A stretch of 7,885 nt of DNA, taken from positions 6,573 through 14,457 of the forward strand of contig PBML01000046.1 of the NCBI GenBank assembly GCA_002722645.1. The letters run 5' to 3'. A model generated the notes under the pieces. It made no database searches and had not been told where the DNA came from. It saw nothing but the letters and a program-made list of their open reading frames with translations. Position numbers and translations under genes: made by a program. This stretch comes from Acidobacteriota bacterium. Lineage in GTDB: Bacteria > Acidobacteriota > UBA890. Below, piece after piece: positions 1 to 6,461 of the stretch (position 1 is the first letter of the stretch; each line of letters opens with the position of its first letter).

Positions 1-434
1 GAGAGCCCAACCTGCTCAATGAGCTCGACCACACGCTCACGTCTACTCTCCGGTGTGCCAATACGGTGTAGCGCCAGGGCATGTCCGATCACCGTCCGGA
101 TCTTCTCCCGGGGATTCAGGCTGGCGTAGGGATCCTGGAAGATGATCTGCATCCGCTTCCGGAAGCGGCGCATGTCTTTCTTGGGGAGCTCAAAGATGTT
201 GGTACCGTCGAAAATCACCTTTCCGGCGGTGGCCTCCTCGAGACGGAGGACCAGCCGTCCTATCGTGGTTTTCCCGGAGCCGCTCTCTCCCACAAGCCCG
301 AGAACCTCTCCACGGCGCACCATAAAAGAGACGCCATTCACGGCCTGGACGTAATTGACCACCCGGTTCAGAGCTCCCCCCCGGATGGGGAACCGCTTCA
401 CGAGGTGCTCTGCGCGGAGCAGGTGGTCCGTCAC
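1..434 (-). CDS. OppF/DppF-type peptide ABC transporter ATP-binding protein (partial, C-terminal part beyond window)
   Basis: Only the first 144 codons are present; the gene leaves the window at base 1. It is the second ATPase of an Opp/Dpp-type importer, binding ATP at the inner face of the membrane as a dimer partner of the upstream OppD-type protein. The translation shows a Walker A motif GESGSGKT (about residues 49-56) and a Q-loop IIFQDPYASLNPR around Q100; the QDPYASLNP form is characteristic of OppF/DppF rather than OppD. The signature motif, Walker B and C-terminal domain lie outside. The start is GTG at 434, sharing one base with the TAG stop of the upstream gene (TAGTG), with GGAG at 446-443, eight bases upstream. 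That arrangement suggests translational coupling and roughly equal amounts of the two ATPases. The family assignment is firm; the substrate cannot be read from the ATPase. Confidence 0.93.
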   Translation of the reverse strand, partial: MTDHLLRAEHLVKRFPIRGGALNRVVNYVQAVNGVSFMVRRGEVLGLVGESGSGKTTIGRLVLRLEEATAGKVIFDGTNIFELPKKDMRRFRKRMQIIFQDPYASLNPREKIRTVIGHALALHRIGTPESRRERVVELIEQVGL

Positions 435-1441
435 TAGGCAGTCTCCGTAGCCAAATCCAGTTCCTGCCAGCGCATGCAGCGCACTTTGTGCCCGTCGGAA
501 ATCAACTCTAGCTGTGGCTGTGTCTCCACGCACTCAGGCTGGGCGTGGGGGCAACGGGTGGAAAACCGGCACCCCGATGGTAGCTCCGACAGTGAGGGAA
601 CCTGGCCTGGAATAGTTCGGAGGCGCTGTCCTCCTCCCGAGCTGCCGAGGCGGAGAATCGACCCTATAAGTCCGGCCGTATAGGGCATTCTGGGGTGACC
701 GAAGATCTCCGCCACAGGGCCGGCCTCCACCACTTGCCCAGCGTACATCACCACGACCCTCCGAGCCATCTGGGCGACGACGCCCAGGTCATGAGTAATG
801 AAGATAATGGCCATCCCAAGCGCGTCCTGGAGCTCTTCCATGAGATCAAGGATCTGGGCCTGGATCGTAACGTCGAGGGCAGTCGTGGGTTCGTCGGCAA
901 TGAGGAGGCTCGGACGACACGCCAGCGCCATTGCGATCATGGCGCGCTGGCGCATGCCTCCAGACATCTCGTGAGGATAGTTGTCGACGCGCCGGGCCGG
1001 CTCTGAGATGCCAACGGTGTCGAGCATTGATATGGCCCGCTCCCGAGCCTCCGGACTAGAGAGTCCTTCATGTTGGATCAGTACTTCGGCGATTTGCGTG
1101 CCTGCGGTGTGAACCGGATTCAAACTGGTCATGGGCTCCTGAAAGATCATTCCAATTTCTTTGCCCCTAACGGTTCGCATCTCCTCCTCAGGCAGTTGCG
1201 TGAGATCCCGTTCCCCGAGATGGATTGATCCCCGAGTGATCCTGCCGACCCTGGGCGGAAGGAGGCGCATGATGGAGAGTGCAGTCACCGACTTGCCCGA
1301 TCCGCTCTCACCCACGATGGCGAGTGTCTCGCCCGGGGCCACGGAAAATCCCACCCCGTCCACTGCGACCAATGGGGCACGTCCACCAAGGATGAAACTG
1401 GTCTGGAGGTCACGTACCTCCAGCAGCGGAGGAGTGCTCAC
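434..1441 (-). CDS. OppD/DppD-type peptide ABC transporter ATP-binding protein
   Basis: A complete 335-residue ATPase of the Opp/Dpp/nickel importer family, cytoplasmic and membrane-associated through permeases not seen here. Motifs, numbered from the GTG start: Walker A GESGSGKS (44-51), Q-loop IFQEPMTSLNP with Q101, ABC signature MSGGMRQR (159-166), Walker B LLIADEP with D183 and E184, and switch histidine H217 in FITHD. The C-terminal oligopeptide_HPY-type extension contains GCRFSTRCPHAQPEC and a later cysteine (C291, C297, C304, C322), the usual cysteine cluster of this family. GTG at 1441 is chosen because GGAGGAGAGG sits four bases upstream and the protein then begins STPPLLEVRDL, as expected for the family. 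A longer reading to 1519 would add 26 unrelated residues and overlap the preceding gene. It lies 34 bases after that gene, the widest gap in the window. Confidence 0.94.
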   Translation of the reverse strand: MSTPPLLEVRDLQTSFILGGRAPLVAVDGVGFSVAPGETLAIVGESGSGKSVTALSIMRLLPPRVGRITRGSIHLGERDLTQLPEEEMRTVRGKEIGMIFQEPMTSLNPVHTAGTQIAEVLIQHEGLSSPEARERAISMLDTVGISEPARRVDNYPHEMSGGMRQRAMIAMALACRPSLLIADEPTTALDVTIQAQILDLMEELQDALGMAIIFITHDLGVVAQMARRVVVMYAGQVVEAGPVAEIFGHPRMPYTAGLIGSILRLGSSGGGQRLRTIPGQVPSLSELPSGCRFSTRCPHAQPECVETQPQLELISDGHKVRCMRWQELDLATETA

Positions 1442-1445
1442 TTGA

Positions 1446-1455
1446 CCTCTCCTCC
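1446..1455 (-). promoter_or_regulatory. Strong ribosome binding site deciding the GTG start of the OppD-type gene
   Basis: On the minus strand the bases read GGAGGAGAGG, followed by TCAA and then GTG. This is the purine-richest Shine-Dalgarno sequence in the window and sits in its only intergenic gap of note (1442-1475). It favours the GTG at 1441 over the longer in-frame reading that begins at 1519. I see no convincing terminator or promoter in the same gap. Confidence 0.75.
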
Positions 1456-1475
1456 GAGGACGGATCTCATGAAGC

Positions 1476-2900
1476 TCACTTCTGACCCAGTTCTTCAAGT
1501 GCCTCTGCCACGCCATCAAGGTGGGTCAGGTGCATCGACGCGTAGTTGGGAGCCAAGACCACTCCATGCCCACCGGCCCGGTAGGTTGCCAGGATTGAGC
1601 GGTACACGATGTCCCGCGAGCACTTAGCGGTTTCGGGCAGGGTACGCGGGGCGTCCACGCCGATGCCCATGTACACCTTCGCCTTGCCATCCACACCCCG
1701 CAGGGCATCCGCGCACTGTCCATGGACGTAGCTGTCCGGGTCCATTCCGGTGGCTACCAATTCGTCGAACGGGGCCTCGTTCAGGCCCAGAATGCGGAAC
1801 AGCGCACGGGTGGCTTCATCAGGCTCGAAGTCTCTTAGGATCGTTGTACGAAAGAAGGAGAGTTCTCTGGACCAGACTTCACCGGCCTGGTGTTGGTAGG
1901 TGATGGGCTTCACGAAGTCGGCGTAGAGTGTTTGTTCGGCCCATGGCCACTGAGCGCGACGGATCGGGTTGAAGTGATTTCGGTTCCACACGTTCAGTCC
2001 AAACGGAAGTTCCGGCTTGCACCACTTCACCAACCCGTAGAGCTCCCGGTCCAGGTCCTTGTTCCTCTCAAGCCAGAACTTCTCCCAGACAAGGGCTTCA
2101 GGGTTGTTCAGGAGTACACGAAGGAAGGTGATGAGTGCGCCGTCGGGGAACTGTTTACCAGCCGCTGCCTCTTGCATGAAATCGTACAGGCGTAGGAGAG
2201 CCTGCCGGCACCTCTCCACGTTGATCCCCCGTTCTGCGGCCTCTTTGCGTGCCGGTTCGGAGAAGTCGCCGGGTGCGCCTCCCTGAATCAGCGTGTCGAG
2301 GGGCGAGTTCCGCTCATTACACCACATGACCCCATCTATGGGGTGATTCCGTACCTGGTCCTCGATCATCGAGTGTATCCAGCGCCGGTAACCTGGATTT
2401 GAGGTCGAGGGGTCACTACCCAGGCGACCGAGGAGGTCGACCTCCATAGCCTGCGCCAGGGTCGGGATCTCCACAGTTCCGGCTGAACCATGCCCGGCGT
2501 ACTTGAAAAAAGGCTCCATCAATTCGACGTAGACCTTCATCCCGCGCTCGTGTGCTGCGGGGACCACCATTTTGAGGATGTCACGTTCACTGAACTCGGG
2601 ATCACGGCTCCGGTAGTCTGCCATGAACGTGTCGGTGTAATACCGGGGGTCCGGGTCGAAGTAGGCGCCTCCGCGCATCTGGTAGGGTTCCGGGACTCCG
2701 TGATCGGGCCACCCGTCGAGCTCGTGGCTGATCGAACGACCCGACTTGAGTCCCAGCCAACTCACCGTACCCAGCATCAAGACGTTGATCCCCACCCGGT
2801 TCTTAAGCGTGTCTAGGACCGTATCCACTCCTTCGTCTACGAAGCTGATGGGACTGATTTGGATGCCGACGAAGCGGTCCCTGGATTCTGGAGTGGTCAT
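1476..2900 (-). CDS. Uncharacterised 474-residue protein, possible glycoside-hydrolase-like TIM barrel
   Basis: I do not recognise a named family. The protein reads like a (beta/alpha)8 barrel: an early strand FVGIQISP (10-17), a strand-like GINVLMLG (37-44), then MKVYVELMEP (121-130) after a helix. After that comes HPIDGVMWCNERNSP (186-200), which resembles the strand-4 region of some glycosidases; E196 would be the candidate acid. Near the C-terminus are KVYMGIGVDAP (408-418) and AGGHGVVLAPNY (442-453), a usual end for such barrels. These are visual judgements, not alignments, and no catalytic pair can be assigned. There is no signal peptide or membrane segment, so it should act in the cytoplasm. 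The ATG start overlaps the upstream aminotransferase stop as ATGA (2900-2897) and lacks a Shine-Dalgarno sequence, so translation probably depends on coupling. Position between catabolic enzymes and transporter ATPases suggests a role in processing the imported compound. Confidence 0.8.
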   Translation of the reverse strand: MTTPESRDRFVGIQISPISFVDEGVDTVLDTLKNRVGINVLMLGTVSWLGLKSGRSISHELDGWPDHGVPEPYQMRGGAYFDPDPRYYTDTFMADYRSRDPEFSERDILKMVVPAAHERGMKVYVELMEPFFKYAGHGSAGTVEIPTLAQAMEVDLLGRLGSDPSTSNPGYRRWIHSMIEDQVRNHPIDGVMWCNERNSPLDTLIQGGAPGDFSEPARKEAAERGINVERCRQALLRLYDFMQEAAAGKQFPDGALITFLRVLLNNPEALVWEKFWLERNKDLDRELYGLVKWCKPELPFGLNVWNRNHFNPIRRAQWPWAEQTLYADFVKPITYQHQAGEVWSRELSFFRTTILRDFEPDEATRALFRILGLNEAPFDELVATGMDPDSYVHGQCADALRGVDGKAKVYMGIGVDAPRTLPETAKCSRDIVYRSILATYRAGGHGVVLAPNYASMHLTHLDGVAEALEELGQK

Positions 2901-4075
2901 GTCACAGATCGAGTGCGGGAGGTGAAGGAGGTAATGCGTTGCATCGCTTCCTGGATCAATGGTAACGGTTGGAGATAGCTGATCCGGATGTAGTCAGTGC
3001 TGGTGTCCCCGAACATGGTGCCGGGGAAGAGCATTACGCCTGTTTCTTGGAGGAGTCGTTCGCAGAACAGTGGGGATGAGAGTCCCGATGACGAGATGTT
3101 CGTGTAGATGTAGAAGGCGCCTCCGGGATGACCGTAGCTGAAGCCAGCTTCGCTCAGGGCTGGCATGAGCCAGGCCCGACGTTCGGCATACTCTTCGATC
3201 ATCGCGTCGACAGGTTCCTGCGGGCCGGTGAGTGCGGCCAAGGCTGCGTATTGGCTGATGGTGCAAGTGTTGATGGAGAGAGTGTGCCGAGGTTCGGTCA
3301 ACATCGACACCAGTTCCGCGGGGGCAGCGAGGTACCCGACCCGCCACCCTGTCATGGAGTAGGTCTTAGAGAAGCCATTGAGGGTGATCGTCCGCTCCCG
3401 TAGCCCTGGCAGGGTTGCGATGGATAGATGCTCGTTCGGTGTGTAGATCATCCTTCCGTATATCTCATCGGCTACGATGATGAGGTCGTGTTCGATGGCC
3501 AGTTCGGCAATGGCCCGTATGGCTTCTGGAGGTGTCACGGCCCCAGTAGGATTGTTAGGGGAGACCAGGACGAACATCCGGGTGCGGGGGGTAATGCGTT
3601 TCTCGATTTCCACCACGTCCAGTGCGAAGTCGTCCCGCTCAAAAGTGGGGACCGGGATGGGTGTGCCTCCGCAGAGGCCAACCGCGGTGTCGTAGGTGGT
3701 GAAGCGGGGGCTCGTGATGAGCACCTCGTCGCCGGGAGAACAGAGCCCCAGCATAGTGAGCATGATGGCTTCCTGGGCTCCGGCCGTCACCACAACTTCG
3801 TCGGCGCCATAGTCGAGTCCGTACCGTGCGCCGAGATTGTCCGCGATGGCCTCTCGCAGTGCAGGGATCCCGGTGGGTCCGGTGTAGTGGTGATGGTTCG
3901 CATCGAGAGCCGCTTTTGCGGCCTCTACAATGTGTGCCGGCGTGTGGAAGTCTGGGTCTCCGCGGCCTAGGGCGATGACATCGGTTAGGCCAGCAGCGAT
4001 ACTGAGCATCCGGGTGCGGAAGGCCCCGTCTTCCTCGACGATGCGCGGGGCCAGGCGGGAGAGTAAGAGGCTCAA
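2897..4075 (-). CDS. PLP-dependent aminotransferase, fold type I, class I/II
   Basis: A complete 392-residue cytoplasmic aminotransferase, the usual length, most like the AspC/PatA-type I-gamma subgroup that moves an amino group from an amino acid to a 2-oxo acid with pyridoxal phosphate. Visible motifs: LGRGDPDFHTP (36-46), YTGPTGIPALREAI (64-77), SPNNPTGAV with N175, VADEIYGRMIY with D203 and Y206, the PLP-binding lysine K237 in GFSKTYSMTGWRVGY, R246 in GWRVG, and the substrate-carboxylate arginine R364 in YIRISY. All key residues are present, so it should be active; the amino donor cannot be deduced. It starts at TTG 4075 with GGAGG at 4088-4084, eight bases upstream, and overlaps the preceding stop as TTGA. 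The next in-frame methionine, M23, would remove the conserved N-terminal arm (SRLAPRI). Its own stop overlaps the next gene by four bases. Confidence 0.95.
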   Translation of the reverse strand: MSLLLSRLAPRIVEEDGAFRTRMLSIAAGLTDVIALGRGDPDFHTPAHIVEAAKAALDANHHHYTGPTGIPALREAIADNLGARYGLDYGADEVVVTAGAQEAIMLTMLGLCSPGDEVLITSPRFTTYDTAVGLCGGTPIPVPTFERDDFALDVVEIEKRITPRTRMFVLVSPNNPTGAVTPPEAIRAIAELAIEHDLIIVADEIYGRMIYTPNEHLSIATLPGLRERTITLNGFSKTYSMTGWRVGYLAAPAELVSMLTEPRHTLSINTCTISQYAALAALTGPQEPVDAMIEEYAERRAWLMPALSEAGFSYGHPGGAFYIYTNISSSGLSSPLFCERLLQETGVMLFPGTMFGDTSTDYIRISYLQPLPLIQEAMQRITSFTSRTRSVT

Positions 4076-5298
4076 CCGTGCATCCTCCGCCCGCCCACGA
4101 AGGTCGTCGTCACCTGCTCCAGAGCGCCAAGGTCTTCGTCGGGACAGCCGTCTACCACGATGATGTCAGCGGCCTTGCCCACCTCCAGCGTACCGACAAC
4201 GTCCTCCATCCTTGAAACCCTGGCCGCCCGGGTGGTGATCGACGCGAGGGCGTCCATGTTGTCGGTGCACACCCCAGTCTTCACCATGAAGGCGAGCTCG
4301 GGTGCGATCACGTCGTGCTCAACCGCCGGGCTGCCTGCGTCGGTCCCGAAGACGATCGGGACTCCCGCGCGGGCGGCCTTCACCAACCCCTCGTAGCGTT
4401 CTGGGTTGGCCACGGCCTTCTTCCGTTCCTCGATCTTCCATTCCGGGATCCCGAATCGGCGAGCGATCTCGGGTTGGCTCTGCTGCACCAGGGGTGCGAA
4501 GGTGGTGACCACGGGGATCTCCTTCTCGATGAGAAGGGCCACGGTAGAGTCCGACATTGAGCCGCCATGTTCGATGCAGTCCACCCCGAAGCGCGCGACC
4601 CGCTCGATGCAGGCGTCGTAGGTGGCGTGTGCGGTGATAGGAAGACCGTTCCGGTGAGCCTCGTCGATGACGGCCTCTAGCTCCTCATCAGTGAACTCGA
4701 GGGTGTCATGGCAGGCCATGATTTTGATAAGATCAGCACCTCCCCGCACCTGTTCCCTGACCGCCCGGCGCATCTCATCCACGCCGCTGGCCTCCCGGCA
4801 GACCCAATAGGTGTGCCCTCCGGTCTGGATGATGGCTGCTCCGCAGACCTTTAGTCTCGGTCCCGGAAAGATTCCCTGTTCCACCGCTTGTTTGGAAAAG
4901 AGGTTCATCTCATGGAACCCGAGGTCCCGGACCATGGTGACTCCCGCACGCAGGCTCTTGAGCATGTTTCCAGCAGCCTTGAAGGCTGAGATGGGACGGG
5001 GGTCGTCCATGGATTGGCGAGCCAGGTCGTGAATCCCGTCCCAGTTGAGGTGCGCGTGACTGTTAATGAGGCCCGGCATGAGGGTCCCAGAGGTTTCCTC
5101 GACCGATGCCGAGCCTGCCTTCAGATCGGTTTGTGGACCCAGCGCCACGATCTTTCCCTCCTTCAGCTCCACGAAACCGTTTTCGATGACTTCTCCCGCC
5201 ATGGTTAGGATCCGCCCCATCAGCACGAGGTGCGGGGTGGGAAGGTCGAACATCGGCTTGGTGATCTTCTGATATCGCCAGGCGGCGGGTTCGGGCAT
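4072..5298 (-). CDS. Metal-dependent amidohydrolase, imidazolonepropionase/prolidase-like
   Basis: A complete 408-residue member of the amidohydrolase superfamily, predicted to hydrolyse a C-N bond in a cyclic amide, dipeptide or similar compound in the cytoplasm. The N-terminal beta-sandwich precedes LMPGLINSHAHLN, whose H81 and H83 are the first metal ligands. Further expected residues are K192 in DLIKIM (the bridging, often carboxylated lysine), H224 in ITAHATYD, H244 in CIEHGG and D320 in VFGTDAG. The C-terminal part GTLEVGKAADIIVVDGCP is typical of the group. The full set fits a binuclear metal centre, unlike the degenerate M24 neighbour. The ATG at 5298 is preceded by GAGGAG (5311-5306) with seven bases of spacing, and the gene begins 11 bases after the M24 stop. 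It could instead be called an Xaa-Pro or Xaa-Arg/Lys dipeptidase-like enzyme; sequence alone does not decide the substrate. Confidence 0.93.
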   Translation of the reverse strand: MPEPAAWRYQKITKPMFDLPTPHLVLMGRILTMAGEVIENGFVELKEGKIVALGPQTDLKAGSASVEETSGTLMPGLINSHAHLNWDGIHDLARQSMDDPRPISAFKAAGNMLKSLRAGVTMVRDLGFHEMNLFSKQAVEQGIFPGPRLKVCGAAIIQTGGHTYWVCREASGVDEMRRAVREQVRGGADLIKIMACHDTLEFTDEELEAVIDEAHRNGLPITAHATYDACIERVARFGVDCIEHGGSMSDSTVALLIEKEIPVVTTFAPLVQQSQPEIARRFGIPEWKIEERKKAVANPERYEGLVKAARAGVPIVFGTDAGSPAVEHDVIAPELAFMVKTGVCTDNMDALASITTRAARVSRMEDVVGTLEVGKAADIIVVDGCPDEDLGALEQVTTTFVGGRRMHG

Positions 5299-5309
5299 GC
5301 TTCAACTCC

Positions 5310-6461
5310 TCAGCAGGGAAGGGTGCGGGTCTCGAAAGGGTGGTCTGTCTGGAAGCGGCTCGCTAGATCCACGCCATCCGGGCCCACCACAAGCGTGTCG
5401 ATGGTACGCCATCCGTCCACACCGGGGCGATACACGCCGGGCTCGCAGGAGAACACCATTCCAGCGGTAGTGAGGGTGGAGTCACCAGGGGCGAGCCACG
5501 GGGCTTCATGCCCCTCGACACCCATCCCGTGACCGATCCGATGGCGGATGGTATCCGCCAGTCCGGCATCCCGTATGGCGCCCAGGGCGGCCTCGTTCAC
5601 GCGGGAGCAAGGCCACCCGCGCTCGAGGGCATGTACTGTGGCAGCACCCGCTTCGGCCATCGCCTCCATGACCCGAAGTTGCTCGGGCTGTATCTCCCCC
5701 AGGACGAAAGTCACACCACTCTCTGCATGGTATCCGCCCAGGCTGCACCCGATTCCGGCCACTATGGGCTCGCCGGGTAGAGGCTGACGGGCCGTCACTG
5801 TGCCGTGGGGCAGGGCGGCCCGGGGGCCGGAGTGGATGGAGGCCGTGATCCTTGTCCGTGTCCCCTGGAACGCATCGCCGTGGGTGGCCAACAGGACTTC
5901 TCCGACGTGTCCCGTGCAATCGGTCAACAGGTCTTGTTCCGTACCGCCGTGTCCGATGATGTCTCCCCCCATCTCCAGTAATCGCTCGAGCACTAGGTCG
6001 GCGAAGCGGGCGGCCTCCTGGATCAGGATAAGCTCAGCGGCTCCCTTCACGGCGCGCTCGGGCTTAGCATAGTCGACGAGCTCCAGTCGCTTGAGTTTCG
6101 CGCGGGCTTCTGCCAAGAGCTCGGCCCGAAGTGTGTCCACAGCCATCCGCCCGGCACCCGCTTCCTCGATCATCCAGAGGACGGGCGGGCACTCACCGGG
6201 GAACTCCTGGTAGGTCCGGACCTCGACCCCGGGGATGTCCATAGCATTCTCTAGCTCCAGGTGTGGCACCAGTAGGAGTGCCTCCTCTTCGACCGGGAGC
6301 CAGAGTCCCATGGGGCGCTCGTTTACGGAAAAGTGCCAGCCTGTGGCGTAGGCTAGATTCCCGGATCCGAGCAATAGCAGGCCGTCTAGCCCCTCTGCTT
6401 GGGCCCTCTCCCGGAGTCGCCGCCGGACGTCTTCGCGGAAGCGGGGTGGGAGGGGCTTCAA
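5310..6461 (-). CDS. M24 family (creatinase/aminopeptidase P-like) hydrolase with degenerate metal site
   Basis: About 383 residues in two domains: an N-terminal creatinase-N-type domain (roughly 10-135, with LDGLLLLGSGNLAYATGWHF) and a C-terminal M24 pita-bread domain. Family landmarks present are AALPHG, GGYHAESGVTF, RIGHGMGVEGHEAP, FSCEPGVY and GWRTIDTLVV. Numbered from the TTG start, H219, E247, H311, H318 and E340 are kept, but the first metal-ligand aspartate aligns with G236, the second with E247 and the last glutamate with I354. Classical M24 metallopeptidases need all five acidic/His ligands, so this is probably not a dinuclear-metal peptidase. The pattern recalls creatinase, which works without metal. 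I chose TTG at 6461 because GGGAGG at 6477-6472 lies ten bases upstream and TTG overlaps the preceding TGA as TTGA, like the aminotransferase junction. An in-frame ATG at 6479 adds six residues but has a poorer ribosome site. It may hydrolyse a guanidino or N-methyl amide-type compound; this is inference. Confidence 0.9.
   Translation of the reverse strand: MKPLPPRFREDVRRRLRERAQAEGLDGLLLLGSGNLAYATGWHFSVNERPMGLWLPVEEEALLLVPHLELENAMDIPGVEVRTYQEFPGECPPVLWMIEEAGAGRMAVDTLRAELLAEARAKLKRLELVDYAKPERAVKGAAELILIQEAARFADLVLERLLEMGGDIIGHGGTEQDLLTDCTGHVGEVLLATHGDAFQGTRTRITASIHSGPRAALPHGTVTARQPLPGEPIVAGIGCSLGGYHAESGVTFVLGEIQPEQLRVMEAMAEAGAATVHALERGWPCSRVNEAALGAIRDAGLADTIRHRIGHGMGVEGHEAPWLAPGDSTLTTAGMVFSCEPGVYRPGVDGWRTIDTLVVGPDGVDLASRFQTDHPFETRTLPC

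Noticed and set aside
81..437. A 118-codon open frame on the plus strand
   Set aside because: It is antisense to the OppF-type gene with its Walker A and Q-loop, and has no family features.
1442..1475. Terminator or promoter in the 34-base gap, including a small GAAG-TGAG-CTTC hairpin
   Set aside because: The stem is only four base pairs with no T-run, and no clear -35/-10 pair is present.
1442..1519. A 26-codon N-terminal extension of the OppD-type gene
   Set aside because: It overlaps the preceding gene by 44 bases, has no family similarity, and a much better ribosome site serves GTG 1441.
3428..3970. A 180-codon open frame on the plus strand
   Set aside because: It lies wholly antisense to the aminotransferase, whose motifs are intact; long antisense frames are common opposite GC-rich genes and its translation shows no recognisable motif.
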